Assembly: GCA_910585155.1 (NCBI GenBank) | Contig: CAJUEC010000011.1 | Span: 1-64,000 of the forward strand | Direction of reading: 5' to 3' | Length of the DNA: 64,000 nucleotides | From: an uncultured Oscillospiraceae bacterium | Lineage (GTDB): Bacteria; Bacillota; Clostridia; Oscillospirales; Oscillospiraceae | Shown: positions 50,969 through 60,690 of the stretch, piece after piece | How the letters are laid out: each line of letters starts with the position of its first letter | Numbering within the stretch: the stretch's first letter is position 1 | Made by a program: the position numbers and the translations under genes | Notes under the pieces: model-generated | Told to the model about the DNA's origin: nothing | Databases searched by the model: none | What the model saw: the letters and a program-made list of their open reading frames with translations, nothing else

Positions 50969-53635
50969 ATGGCCCTGAGGCCCAAGATCGTCAAGCTCGC
51001 CAAAATGGTGGGCGGCCTGACCGGTATGGTCAACCGCATCGACGAGAACGCCCCGGAATACTACGCGCTGGAGTGCGTGGTGTCCGACGAGCAGGCGGAG
51101 GTGGCGCTGCAGCTGGGACTGCGCAAGGAGCGGACAGCCCAGTATGTGGCGGAAAAATGCGGGAAATCCCTGGAGGAGACCCAAAAGATCCTGATGGAGC
51201 TGGCCCAGATCGGCGTGTGCAAGGTATACCACAACGAGGCGGGGCAGGAGGTGTTCCTGGTGCAGATCTTCGCGCCGGGCATCCTGGAAATGATGGTGAA
51301 TAACGACCAGCAGGTGAAGGCCCACCCCCAGATCGGGAAGGCCTTTGAGGAGTACACCCGCCTGCGCATCGCCAGCATCGCCCCCAACCTGCCCATGGGC
51401 ACCGGCATGATGCGGGTGATCCCCATCGAGACCGCCATCTCCGCCGACACCCAGAGCGTGCCCTACGAGCGCCTGTCCTACTACCTGGACAAGTACGACA
51501 CCTTCTCCGTCTCCGACTGCTCCTGCCGGAAATCCCGGCGGGTGCTGGGCCAGGGCTGCGGCCACCTGGAGCACGAGATGTGCATCCAGATGGGCACCGG
51601 CGCGGAGTACTACATCCGCACCGGCCGGGCCCGGCAGATCACCCGGCAGGAGGCGGTGGATATCCTGCGCAGGGCGGAGGAAAACGGCCTGATGCACCAG
51701 ATCCCCAACATCGAGGGCCTGGGGGAGTCCGCCGCCATCTGCAACTGCTGCTCCTGCTCCTGCTTCGCCATGCGGGTGGCCACCATGTTCCGCTCGCCGG
51801 ACGCCATCCGCTCCAACTACGTCTCCCAGGTGGACACGGAGCAGTGCGTGGCCTGCGGGCAGTGCGTGGAAAACTGCCCCACCAACGCCCTGCGGCTGGG
51901 CCAGAAGCTGTGCGCCAAGCAGCCCGTGCCGGAGAAGCCCTATGACAAGGTCCGGGACCACGTCTGGGGGGAGAAGAACTGGAACGTGGACTACCGGGAG
52001 AACCGGGTGGACGTGGCGGAGAGCGGCACCTCCCCCTGCAAGACCGCCTGCCCCGCCCACATCGCGGTGCAGGGCTATATCAAGCTGGCCGCCCAGGGCA
52101 AGTACACCCAGGCGCTGGAGCTCATCAAGAAGGAGAACCCCTTCCCGGCGGTGTGCGGCCGGATCTGCCCCAGGAGCTGCGAGTCCGCCTGCACCCGGGG
52201 GGATGTGGACGAGCCCATCGCCATCGACGAGATCAAGAAATTCATCGCCGACCAGGACCTGAACGAGGCCAGCCGGTTCATCCCCCAAAAGCGCCACGAC
52301 TACCAGAAGCCGGTGGCGGTGGTGGGCGCCGGCCCGGCGGGCATGTCCTGCGCCTACTACCTGGCGCTGGACGGCTACCGGGTCACGGTGTTTGAAAAGC
52401 TGGACCGGCCCGGCGGAATGCTCACCATGGGCATACCCGGCTTCCGGCTGGAGAAAAACGTGGTGGAGGCGGAAATTCAGGTGCTGCGCCAGCTGGGAGT
52501 GGAGTTCCGCACCGGCGTGGAGGTGGGCCGGGACGTGACCATTCAGGAGCTGCGCCGGCAGGGCTTCCAGGCCTTCTACCTGGCCATCGGGGCCCAGGGC
52601 GGCAGGCGGCTGAACATACCCGGGGAGGATGCCCGGGGCGTCGCCGCCGGCGTGGAGTTCCTGCGGAGCGTCAACCTGGGGGACATCCCCCCCATGGCGG
52701 GCAGGACCGTGGTCATCGGCGGCGGCAATGTGGCCATCGACGTGGCCCGGGCCGCCGTCCGAACGGACAGCAGCCAGGTGGAGCTGTACTGTTTGGAGCG
52801 GCGGGAGGAGATGCCCGCCCTGCCTGAGGAGATCCACGAGGCCGAGCAGGAGGGCATCGCCATCCGCAACAGCTACGGCCCCAGGGAGATTCTGGTGCGG
52901 GACGGCAGGGCCGCCGGGGTGGTGTTCCAGCGGTGCGTCCGGGTATTTGACGAAGAGGGCCGCTTTGCCCCCCAGTTTGACGAGAGCGACACCCTCACAG
53001 TGGAGGCCGACCACGTGCTTGTGAGCGTGGGCCAGAGCATCCAGTGGGGCGGCCTGCTGGAGGGCACCGCCGTGGCCACCCGGCCCAACGGCGCCGCCCA
53101 GGCCGACTCCTTCACCTACCAGACCGCCGAGCCGGACATCTTTGTGGGGGGCGACGCCTATACCGGCCCCCGGTTCGCCATCGACGCCATCGCCGCCGGC
53201 AAGGAGGCGGCCATCTCCATCCACCGGTTTGTCCAGCCCGGCCAGAGCCTGACCTACGGCCGCGACCGCCGGGAGTACCGCAGCTTTGACAAGGACAACG
53301 TGGTGCTGGAGGGCTTTGACCGGATGCCCCGGCAGCGGGCCGGCCACTCCCCCCGGGCGGACGCCGCCTTCGGCGACCCCCGGCTCACCTTCACCGAGGA
53401 GCAGATGCGCCAGGAGACCCAGCGCTGCCTGGGCTGCGGCGCGGTGCAGGTGGACGAGTACATGTGCGTGGGCTGCGGCCAGTGCACCACCAAGTGTAAG
53501 TTCGACGCCATCAGCCTGCGGCGGAAGTACGACGAGTTTGCCCCGGTGTTTGAAAAGCTCCCCATCGCGGTGGCCAAGTACGCGGTGAAGCGCACCGGCA
53601 GGATCGCCGCCTCCGCCCTGAAGAAAGGGGGGTAG
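50969..53635 (+). CDS. Multi-cluster Fe-S flavoprotein with GltD-like core
   Basis: An 888-residue protein. Residues 1-170 include a small winged-helix-like segment. Cysteine groups near 183 (CSCRKS) and 255 (CNCCSCSC) precede a 4Fe-4S ferredoxin motif (CVACGQCVENCP, about 293). The GltD-type module follows: CKTACPAH and CGRICPRSCESACTRG, VVGAGPAGMSCAYYLA for FAD (about 452) and GGGNVAIDVARAAV for NAD(P) (about 584). C-terminal CVGCGQCTTKCKF (about 833) binds a further cluster. It probably takes electrons from NAD(P)H and feeds the other enzymes of the cluster. ATG at 50969 is preferred because 50960 touches the ribosome-binding site. Confidence 0.82.
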   Translation: MALRPKIVKLAKMVGGLTGMVNRIDENAPEYYALECVVSDEQAEVALQLGLRKERTAQYVAEKCGKSLEETQKILMELAQIGVCKVYHNEAGQEVFLVQIFAPGILEMMVNNDQQVKAHPQIGKAFEEYTRLRIASIAPNLPMGTGMMRVIPIETAISADTQSVPYERLSYYLDKYDTFSVSDCSCRKSRRVLGQGCGHLEHEMCIQMGTGAEYYIRTGRARQITRQEAVDILRRAEENGLMHQIPNIEGLGESAAICNCCSCSCFAMRVATMFRSPDAIRSNYVSQVDTEQCVACGQCVENCPTNALRLGQKLCAKQPVPEKPYDKVRDHVWGEKNWNVDYRENRVDVAESGTSPCKTACPAHIAVQGYIKLAAQGKYTQALELIKKENPFPAVCGRICPRSCESACTRGDVDEPIAIDEIKKFIADQDLNEASRFIPQKRHDYQKPVAVVGAGPAGMSCAYYLALDGYRVTVFEKLDRPGGMLTMGIPGFRLEKNVVEAEIQVLRQLGVEFRTGVEVGRDVTIQELRRQGFQAFYLAIGAQGGRRLNIPGEDARGVAAGVEFLRSVNLGDIPPMAGRTVVIGGGNVAIDVARAAVRTDSSQVELYCLERREEMPALPEEIHEAEQEGIAIRNSYGPREILVRDGRAAGVVFQRCVRVFDEEGRFAPQFDESDTLTVEADHVLVSVGQSIQWGGLLEGTAVATRPNGAAQADSFTYQTAEPDIFVGGDAYTGPRFAIDAIAAGKEAAISIHRFVQPGQSLTYGRDRREYRSFDKDNVVLEGFDRMPRQRAGHSPRADAAFGDPRLTFTEEQMRQETQRCLGCGAVQVDEYMCVGCGQCTTKCKFDAISLRRKYDEFAPVFEKLPIAVAKYAVKRTGRIAASALKKGG

Positions 53636-53637
53636 AC

Positions 53638-53979
53638 ATGCATGAGCTGGGTCTGCTCAGCGCCATGGTGAAAACCATCGAGGGCATCGCCCGAGAGGAG
53701 GAGCTGGAGCGGGTGGAAAAGATCGTCCTCCAGGTGGGCGAGCTGTCCGGCGTCGTGCCCGCCTATCTGGAGTCCTGCTACCCGGCTGCGGTGTACAAGA
53801 CCTTCATGGAGGACACCGCGCTGGAGCTGGAGATCATCCCGGGCATCGCCCGGTGCGGCTGCTGCGGCCGGGAATTCAACGCGGTGGCGGAGGACCTGAG
53901 GTGCCCGGACTGCGGGGGCGTCCAGCTGACGGCGCTCAGCGGTACGGAGCTGATGATTAAGGAGATACTTGGCTGTTGA
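53638..53979 (+). CDS. hypA: HypA/HybF-like nickel metallochaperone
   Basis: A 113-residue protein starting MHELGL, giving the His2 nickel ligand, with a zinc site CGCC...CPDC. It starts 2 nt after the previous stop. HypA normally delivers Ni to [NiFe] hydrogenase, but no other hyp or hydrogenase gene is in the window, so here it may have a different metal or client within this redox cluster. Confidence 0.85.
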   Translation: MHELGLLSAMVKTIEGIAREEELERVEKIVLQVGELSGVVPAYLESCYPAAVYKTFMEDTALELEIIPGIARCGCCGREFNAVAEDLRCPDCGGVQLTALSGTELMIKEILGC

Positions 53980-54011
53980 GAAAGGGGTAGAAAACCATGG
54001 GAGGAACGACT

Positions 54012-54872
54012 ATGCAGAACAAACGCGTGTCAAATTCCAGCATTGAGGTGCTGTTCAAGTGGATCATGTTCACCGCGGCCATCACCGGCATGGCCATCGC
54101 CGCCGCATTTTATCCCCTGCAGGGCAATGTCCCGCTGATTGTGGTGCCCTCCATCCTGGTGCTGATCTTCTGCAAGCCCGTGTTCTTTGAGCGGCTGAAG
54201 CTCACCACCCTGCTGCTCATGCGGGTGCTCATCGTGCTGGCGGCGCTGCGGCTGTTCAACCCCCAGGTCTATGTGGACTGCATCATGCTGATGCTCATCG
54301 TCAACATCCTGGAGGCCACCTTCACCGACCTGCTCCGGCACAAGAAGTATTTCAACGCGGTGTCCGGCTTCGCCCTGGCGCTGGGGGTCATCACCCTGCG
54401 GGGGCTGTGGCAGTTCGACGCCCCCTTCGGAGACTACTACCTGGCCCGGGGCGCGCTGCCCGTCATCACCATCATGTACGCCCTGGCCTACACCCTTTGG
54501 AACTGGATCTTCGTGACCAACGAGTTCTCCTCCTCCGTGGCGCTGATGCACGTGGGCTTCCTGGGCGCACCCCTGATCGGCTCGCTGTGCACCCTGGGGC
54601 TGGGCGTCTATGGCGGCATCGGCATGTGGCTGCTGCTGCGGGCCAACTCCCTGTCCATCGGCGGGTGGCTCCAGATCGGGGCAAAGGACTGGTTCGAGCG
54701 GGAGTTCTACCATGAAAAATTTGACCGGTTCGTGGCCTGGACCAAGGGGAGAACGGTACAGATTGTGTGCATGGTCATCAATCTGGCGCTGATCGCCGCC
54801 TGCATCGTGCTGATGCTGCAAAACGGCGGAATCACCTTTGAGTTCGCCCCCCTGGCCGCGCCCGGCAGATGA
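54012..54872 (+). CDS. Polytopic membrane protein A of the redox cluster
   Basis: A 286-residue protein with about eight membrane helices. The ATG at 54012 has GGAGG seven bases upstream and is preferred to 53997. NILEATFTDL and AYTLWNWIFVTNEF are shared in pattern with the second membrane protein at 57602 (NILEAIYRDY, AYDLWNVAYCYNC), so the two are paralogs. I believe they resemble the DUF5692 group but cannot confirm it. No haem or metal motif is obvious. They may form a membrane acceptor or a lipid-substrate binding pair for the flavoenzymes. Confidence 0.65.
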   Translation: MQNKRVSNSSIEVLFKWIMFTAAITGMAIAAAFYPLQGNVPLIVVPSILVLIFCKPVFFERLKLTTLLLMRVLIVLAALRLFNPQVYVDCIMLMLIVNILEATFTDLLRHKKYFNAVSGFALALGVITLRGLWQFDAPFGDYYLARGALPVITIMYALAYTLWNWIFVTNEFSSSVALMHVGFLGAPLIGSLCTLGLGVYGGIGMWLLLRANSLSIGGWLQIGAKDWFEREFYHEKFDRFVAWTKGRTVQIVCMVINLALIAACIVLMLQNGGITFEFAPLAAPGR

Positions 54873-54883
54873 GGAGCGTTTCT

Positions 54884-56413
54884 ATGAGAGATTATGACGT
54901 CATTGTGATCGGCGCCGGCAACGGCGGACTGGCCGCCGCAGCCACCCTGGCGGAGAAGGGGAAGTCCGTGATCCTCTTTGAGCGGCACAACATCCCCGGC
55001 GGCTGCGGAACCAGCTTCCGCCGGGGCAGGTTCGAGTTTGAGATCGCCCTGCATCAGCTCTCCCACATGGGCACGCCGGAGAACCCCGGCCCCCTCATGG
55101 AGCTGTTCAAGCGGTACGGCATCTACGATGAGATCCAGTGGATTCCAATCAAGGAGCTGTTCCGGGTAAACTTCCCCGACGGCACCGGCATCAGCCTGCC
55201 CGCGGACCGGAAGAGCTGCGAGGCCCATCTGTGCAGGGAATTCCCCCACCAGGCCCAGGCCATCGGCAGGTATTTTGAGGTGGTTTACGGCTTCTGCGAC
55301 CAGGCCGCCGAGTTCGCCGCCAAGAGCGCCGCCAGCACCGGCGAGCCCGGGGCGCTGAAAAAGGCCGTGATGAAGGCGGGCTTCCCCAGGCTGTACCCCC
55401 TTCTGGTGAAGTACGCCATGAAGACCACCCAGGAGGTGCTGGACGAGTTCTTCACCGACCCCAAGCTTCAGCTGGCCCTGAGCGCCTACTGGTGCTTTAT
55501 GGGAATGCCCCCCACCCGGTTCCCCTTCTCCATCCTGGCCAAGTGCACCACCTTCTACCTGGAGACCAAGCCCTACTACCTGCGGGGCACCTCCATGATG
55601 ATGAACCAGGCCATCATGGAGGCGGTGACGCGGCTGGGCGGCGTGGTGCGGCTCAACTGCGGCGTGCAGCGGCTGGTGCTGGAAAACGGAACGGCCGTGG
55701 GCGTCGTCGACGAGCACGGGGAGGAGTACCGGGCCAAGCGGATCATCTCCAACATCTCCCCCCTGGCCACCTACGGCCGCCTGCTGGCCCCGGATGAGGT
55801 GCCGGAGTCCGCCCGGGAGTACCTCAAGCCCTACACCGTGGGCATATCCGCCCTGACCTGCTTCATCGGCCTGGACTGCCCCCCGGAGGAGATCGGCTTC
55901 ACCACCTCCTTCACCCTGAACTACGAGAGCCTGGACGCCAACCGGGACTTCCAGGACGCCTACAAGCTCCTGCCGGAGAACGACCCCCTGGTGGCCACCT
56001 GCTACACCGTGGACGACCCCAGCGTGTCCCCCCCCGGCACCAGCGTCATCACCGCGGGCACGCTGAAGTACAGCGCCGAGTGGGAAAAGCTCCCACCGGA
56101 CCGATATTACGAGATGAAGTACGAGGCGGGCCGGCGGATCGTGGCCCGGCTGGAAAAAATGTACCCCGGCATCACGGAGCACATCGAGGAGATGGAGGTG
56201 GCCACGCCGCTGACCCACATGCGCTACCTGGGGCACCCCGGCGGCGCCATCTACGGCTACGAGCAGGACCTGATGCAGTCGGTGTTCTTCTTCCCCGCCG
56301 AGAGCAAGATCCCCCACCTGGAGTTTGCCAGCGGCTGGGTCAATGCCTGCGGCTTCGGCCCCAACTATACCTATGCCGACACGCTGGCGGCCAGAGTCGC
56401 CAAGGAGGTGTGA
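54884..56413 (+). CDS. Phytoene-desaturase/retinol-saturase-like FAD oxidoreductase
   Basis: A 509-residue flavoprotein: VIVIGAGNGGLAAAATLAEKG for FAD at the N-terminus, RRGRFEFEIALHQLSHMG after it, and the C-terminal HPGGAIYGYE...NACGFGPNYTYAD typical of the CrtI/CrtISO/RetSat group. These enzymes desaturate, isomerise or saturate conjugated double bonds of lipophilic substrates. The ATG at 54884 is spaced seven bases from GAGGAG, in preference to 54869. Its placement with reductases and membrane proteins points to reduction of a hydrophobic polyene or enone. Confidence 0.82.
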   Translation: MRDYDVIVIGAGNGGLAAAATLAEKGKSVILFERHNIPGGCGTSFRRGRFEFEIALHQLSHMGTPENPGPLMELFKRYGIYDEIQWIPIKELFRVNFPDGTGISLPADRKSCEAHLCREFPHQAQAIGRYFEVVYGFCDQAAEFAAKSAASTGEPGALKKAVMKAGFPRLYPLLVKYAMKTTQEVLDEFFTDPKLQLALSAYWCFMGMPPTRFPFSILAKCTTFYLETKPYYLRGTSMMMNQAIMEAVTRLGGVVRLNCGVQRLVLENGTAVGVVDEHGEEYRAKRIISNISPLATYGRLLAPDEVPESAREYLKPYTVGISALTCFIGLDCPPEEIGFTTSFTLNYESLDANRDFQDAYKLLPENDPLVATCYTVDDPSVSPPGTSVITAGTLKYSAEWEKLPPDRYYEMKYEAGRRIVARLEKMYPGITEHIEEMEVATPLTHMRYLGHPGGAIYGYEQDLMQSVFFFPAESKIPHLEFASGWVNACGFGPNYTYADTLAARVAKEV

Positions 56414-56416
56414 GCC

Positions 56417-57580
56417 ATGGCCAAAACGATTCGGGAAACCCTGCTGGGCACATTGGAGCACGGGCAGGAGATCATGGAAAACATCCGCGTTATGCGCAGC
56501 GTGTCCGGGGACAAGCTCCCCACGGACAGCGTGACCCGGCCCGCCGAGGCGCTCCACCCCAGGCAGCTGCGGCTGGTGGTGCAGTCGGTGGCCGACACCG
56601 GCCGGCAGGCCAAGGTTCTCCGCTTTGTGTCGGAGGACGGCTATCTGCCCCCCTTTGAGGCCGGGCAGTACATCAATCTGTTCACCCAGATCGGCGGCGT
56701 CCGCACCAGCCGGCCCTACAGCCTCTCCTCCTCCCCCCGTCAGCGGGCCTACTACGAGATCACGGTGGCCCGGACCAGGGACGGCTTTGTGTCCGACTAC
56801 CTGCTGGACCAGGTGCGGCCGGGGGACCGGTTCACCGCCAACGGCCCCGCCGGCGTGTTCCGCTACCAGCCGGTGTTCCACAGCAAAAAGTCCCTGCTTC
56901 TGGCGGGGGGCAGCGGCATCACCCCCATGCTGAGCATGATCCGGGAGATTCTGGACGCGGGGCTGGACCGGGACGTGATTCTGCTCTACGGCTGCCGCAG
57001 CCCGGAGGCGGCGCTGTATCACGAGGAGCTGACGGGCTATGCCGCCGCCTTCTCCAATTTCCGCTACCATCTGGTGGTGTCCGACCCGGCAGAGGGCTGG
57101 GAGGGGGAGCGGGGCCTCCTGGACGAGGCGCTGATCCGCCGCCTGGCCCCCGACTTTGGGGAGCGCACCAGCTACATCTGCGGCCCCCAGGTGATGAACG
57201 ACTTCTGCAAGTCCGCCCTGGAGGCCATGGGCGTGCCGGAAAAGAGAATCCGCCGGGAGATGTTCGGCGCCCGGCGGGATATCCAGAACGAGCCTGGCTG
57301 GCCCGCCGGGCTCACGGGGGACGAGGAATTCACTCTCACCGTGGAGGGGCGGAAGATCCCCGCCAGGTCGGGAGAGTCCATTCTCACCGCGCTGGAGCGG
57401 GCGGGCGTCCGGGTAAACGTGTGCTGCCGCAGCGGCGAGTGCAGCCTGTGCCGGGTGAAGCTGGTGTCCGGCCAGGTGTTCCTGGCCCGGGGGATGCTGC
57501 GCCGCTTCGCCGACGAGCAGTACGGGTACATCCACTCCTGCAAGGCCTACCCCATCGGAGACGTGGAGATCATGCTGTAA
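56417..57580 (+). CDS. Ferredoxin-NAD(P)H reductase with C-terminal 2Fe-2S domain
   Basis: A 387-residue protein. FAD domain (RPYSLSSSP), NAD domain (AGGSGITPMLSMIRE; CGPQVM) and a plant-type 2Fe-2S domain (CCRSGECSLCRV and a distal CKAYP) in the order of phenol-hydroxylase or HCP reductases. It passes electrons singly from NAD(P)H to a partner, here probably the adjacent phytoene-desaturase-like enzyme. About 50 N-terminal residues before the FAD domain are helical and unassigned. It starts 3 nt after the previous stop. Confidence 0.88.
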   Translation: MAKTIRETLLGTLEHGQEIMENIRVMRSVSGDKLPTDSVTRPAEALHPRQLRLVVQSVADTGRQAKVLRFVSEDGYLPPFEAGQYINLFTQIGGVRTSRPYSLSSSPRQRAYYEITVARTRDGFVSDYLLDQVRPGDRFTANGPAGVFRYQPVFHSKKSLLLAGGSGITPMLSMIREILDAGLDRDVILLYGCRSPEAALYHEELTGYAAAFSNFRYHLVVSDPAEGWEGERGLLDEALIRRLAPDFGERTSYICGPQVMNDFCKSALEAMGVPEKRIRREMFGARRDIQNEPGWPAGLTGDEEFTLTVEGRKIPARSGESILTALERAGVRVNVCCRSGECSLCRVKLVSGQVFLARGMLRRFADEQYGYIHSCKAYPIGDVEIML

Positions 57581-57601
57581 CACAGCGGGAAGGAGAGAGA
57601 T

Positions 57602-58531
57602 ATGGGATTTTTCTTTCAGGGCTATACCCCCATCGCCATTGCGGGGCTGATTCTGCTGGTGGCGGCGCTGGTGGCCCTCAACGAGCTGACCCGGCGCAGC
57701 AAGCTCCTGTCCGTGGTCATGTACTGCGCGGCGCCGGTGCTCCTGGTGGCCCTCATCGCCGCCGGCGTGGTGGGGAGCCCCTCCAGCAAGACCTGGTTCG
57801 GCGTCATCAAAACCTATTCCGCCCTGGTCGGCGTGGTGGGCTTTATGCTGATCCGTTACACCAAGCTGGGGGGCGGGAAGTTCGCGTGGTATTTCCCGGT
57901 GGCCATCCTGGGCATCAACATCCTGGAGGCGATCTACCGGGATTACGAGGTGTTCGCCACCTTCAAGACCATGACCACCGACGCGGCGGGCCTGACCCTG
58001 CTGGGCGGCCCCTGGAACCTGATGAACGCCCTGGCGGGGGTGTTCCTGCTGCTGACCATGACGGGCTGGATGGGCATCCGGGTGGCCAACACCCCCTCCC
58101 GGGACATGGTGTGGCCCGACCAGCTGTGGTTCTGGATCATCGCCTACGACCTTTGGAACGTGGCCTACTGCTACAACTGCATCGCCACCCGGGCCATGTA
58201 CGCAGGCGTCGCGCTGCTGGTCAGCTGCACGCTGGCGGAGTTCCTTTTGAAGCGGGGGATCTGGCTCCAGCACCGGGCCCAGACCCTGGCGCTGTTCGGC
58301 ATGTTCTCCCTGGCGGTGGACTACCAGGCCCTGCCCGCCTTCGGCATCACCGCCACCTACAACCCCGCCGCCTGGACGGTCCTCAGCGCCCTGTCCCTGG
58401 CCTTCAACGCCGGGGTGTTCGTGTACCAGCTCACCGTCATTCTGAAAACCAGGCGCAGCCCCCTCAAGCAGGAGCTCTACACCCAGCTGGCGGGCTATGA
58501 AAAGAACCTGTCGGCCAACGGCCTGCGGTGA
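57602..58531 (+). CDS. Polytopic membrane protein B of the redox cluster
   Basis: A 309-residue protein with eight or more helices, paralogous to the one at 54012 (shared NILEAxxxD and AYxLWNxxxxxN patterns). It starts 21 nt after the 2Fe-2S reductase and ends the operon. The presence of both copies suggests a heteromeric membrane complex. Catalysis or transport cannot be decided from the sequence. Confidence 0.65.
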   Translation: MGFFFQGYTPIAIAGLILLVAALVALNELTRRSKLLSVVMYCAAPVLLVALIAAGVVGSPSSKTWFGVIKTYSALVGVVGFMLIRYTKLGGGKFAWYFPVAILGINILEAIYRDYEVFATFKTMTTDAAGLTLLGGPWNLMNALAGVFLLLTMTGWMGIRVANTPSRDMVWPDQLWFWIIAYDLWNVAYCYNCIATRAMYAGVALLVSCTLAEFLLKRGIWLQHRAQTLALFGMFSLAVDYQALPAFGITATYNPAAWTVLSALSLAFNAGVFVYQLTVILKTRRSPLKQELYTQLAGYEKNLSANGLR

Positions 58532-58551
58532 ACCTCCAAAACACAAAAGAG

Positions 58552-58622
58552 GGAGCGGCGGGGCCCATGGACCCCGCCGCTCCCGTAAAGCCGCCGGAAA
58601 AGGCTCTGCCTTTTCCGGCGGC
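58552..58622. terminator. Double hairpin between convergent genes
   Basis: GGAGCGGCGGGG with its complement (58552-58583) and GCCGCCGGAAAAGGC with its complement (58590-58622). They end the redox cluster and, on the other strand, typA. Confidence 0.8.
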
Positions 58623-58630
58623 CGCGCGTT

Positions 58631-60466
58631 TTATCCCTTTCCGCCCTTCAGGGCCTTCATCCGCTTCTCATGGTTCAAAATCCGCTTGCGCAGGCGCAGG
58701 TTTTCCGGCGTAACCTCCAGCAGCTCGTCATCCGCCAGGAACTCCAGGCACTGCTCCAGGCTGAGCTGCTTGGGGGGCACCAGCCGCAGGGCCTCGTCGG
58801 AGCCGGAGGCCCGCATGTTGGTCAGCTGCTTCTTCCTGCACACGTTTACGGTGATGTCCTCCATCTTGGGGCACACCCCCACCACCATGCCTTCGTACAC
58901 CGGCACCCCCGCGCCGATGAACAGCGCCCCACGCTCCTGGGCGGCGAACAGGCCATAGGTCACGGAATCGCCCTGCTCGTGGGCCACCAGGGAGCCGGTG
59001 TTCCGGCGCTGGATGTCCCCCTTGAAGGGGGCGTACTTCTCAAAGACGGAGGCCATGATGCCCTCGCCCTTGGTGTCGGTCAAAAACTCGTTGCGGTAGC
59101 CGAACAGGCCCCGGGAGGGCACCAGGAACTCCAGCTTGGTGCGGCTGCCCACGGGGTCCATGGAGAGGAACTCGCCCTTCCGGGCCCCCAGCTTCTCCAT
59201 CACCGCGCCCACGCAGTCGGCGGGCACGTCGATGACCACCCGCTCCACCGGCTCGCACTTTTTGCCCTCCACCTCCTGGTACACCACACGGGGGGGAGAC
59301 ACCTGGAACTCGTAGCCCTCCCGGCGCATGGTCTCGATGAGGATGGACAGGGACATCTCCCCCCGCCCCGCCACGTTGAAGGCGTCGGTGGACGACTCCA
59401 CCTCGCTGACCCGGAGGGACACGTCCTTGAGGGTCTCCCGGAACAGCCGGTCCCGGAGCTGGCGGCTGGTGACAAACTTGCCCTCCCGCCCGGCGAAGGG
59501 GGAGTCGTTGACCGAAAAGGTCATCTCCAGGGTGGGGGCGGAGATTTTCACAAACTCAATGGGGGCGGGCAGGGAGGGGGCGCACACCGTGTCCCCGATG
59601 GTGATGTCGCCGATGCCGCTCATGGCGATGATCTCCCCGGCGGCCGCCTCGGTGACCGGGGTCCGGGCCAGGCCGTCAAAGGCATACAGGGCGGTGGCCT
59701 TGGCCTTTTTAGGGGCCTCGTCCGGCTTGTGGTAGTTGCACACCACGATCTCCTGGTTCTGCTTCACGGTGCCCCGCTCAATGCGGCCCACGGCGATGCG
59801 GCCCACAAACTCATTATAGTCGATGGAAGACACCAACATCTGGAAGGGGGCCTCCGGCTCACAGTCCGGGGCGGGGATATAGTCCAGAATGGTCTCAAAC
59901 AGAGGGGCCAGGTCGGTGCCCTGCACGTCGGGGGAGTAGCTGGCGGTGCCCTGCCGCCCGGAGCAGAACAGGGTGGGGGACTCAAACTGCTCGTCGGTGG
60001 CGTTCAGCTCCAGCAGCAGCTCCAGCACCTCGTCCATGACCTCGTGGATGCGCTGGTCGGGGCGGTCGATCTTGTTCACCACCACGATGACCTTGTGGCC
60101 CAGCTCCAGGGCCTTGGACAGCACAAACCGGGTCTGGGGCATGGGGCCCTCGGCGGCGTCCACCAGCAGGATGACGCCGTTCACCATCTTCAGGATGCGC
60201 TCCACCTCGCCGCCAAAATCGGCGTGGCCCGGGGTATCTACGATGTTGATTTTGACGTCCTTATAGTGGACGGCGGTGTTCTTGGCCAGGATGGTGATGC
60301 CGCGCTCCCGCTCCAGGTCGTTGGAGTCCATCACCCGGTCCACGGTGGCCTGGTTTTCCCGGTAGATGCCGCCCTGCTTGAGCATCTCGTCCACTAGGGT
60401 AGTCTTGCCATGGTCCACGTGGGCGATGATGGCGATGTTGCGTAATTTTTCATTCTGCATAATCAT
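58631..60466 (-). CDS. typA: Ribosome-associated GTPase TypA/BipA
   Basis: A 611-residue translational GTPase of normal length: P-loop HVDHGKTT, DTPGHADFGGE, NKID, then EF-G-like domains II, III and V and the BipA C-terminal domain (ASGSDEALRLVPP). It assists 50S assembly and stress translation. The ATG lies five bases from GGAG; a second ATG six bases in (60460) is possible. Confidence 0.95.
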   Translation of the reverse strand: MIMQNEKLRNIAIIAHVDHGKTTLVDEMLKQGGIYRENQATVDRVMDSNDLERERGITILAKNTAVHYKDVKINIVDTPGHADFGGEVERILKMVNGVILLVDAAEGPMPQTRFVLSKALELGHKVIVVVNKIDRPDQRIHEVMDEVLELLLELNATDEQFESPTLFCSGRQGTASYSPDVQGTDLAPLFETILDYIPAPDCEPEAPFQMLVSSIDYNEFVGRIAVGRIERGTVKQNQEIVVCNYHKPDEAPKKAKATALYAFDGLARTPVTEAAAGEIIAMSGIGDITIGDTVCAPSLPAPIEFVKISAPTLEMTFSVNDSPFAGREGKFVTSRQLRDRLFRETLKDVSLRVSEVESSTDAFNVAGRGEMSLSILIETMRREGYEFQVSPPRVVYQEVEGKKCEPVERVVIDVPADCVGAVMEKLGARKGEFLSMDPVGSRTKLEFLVPSRGLFGYRNEFLTDTKGEGIMASVFEKYAPFKGDIQRRNTGSLVAHEQGDSVTYGLFAAQERGALFIGAGVPVYEGMVVGVCPKMEDITVNVCRKKQLTNMRASGSDEALRLVPPKQLSLEQCLEFLADDELLEVTPENLRLRKRILNHEKRMKALKGGKG

Positions 60467-60639
60467 GATATCTCCTTTTTATACGGCGGGACCACCGGAA
60501 CCCCGCCGCAGCGGACGGGGCGGCACCGGACCGGAGCATTCCTTGAAACACGGTTTATTATTATATCCCCACCTTCCCCCAATTGCAACAGTCGGAAAAG
60601 CGGAATTCCCGGACTTTTTAGAATTTTTCTTGTGCCGCA

Positions 60640-60668
60640 TTGACAGAAGAGGAAAAATTGAGTACAAT
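60640..60668 (+). promoter_or_regulatory. Promoter of tRNA-Arg
   Basis: TTGACA (60640-60645) and TACAAT (60663-60668) with a 17-bp spacer, about 22 bp before the tRNA. Confidence 0.8.
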
Positions 60669-60690
60669 AGGGTCTGTTCCACAACCGCAC

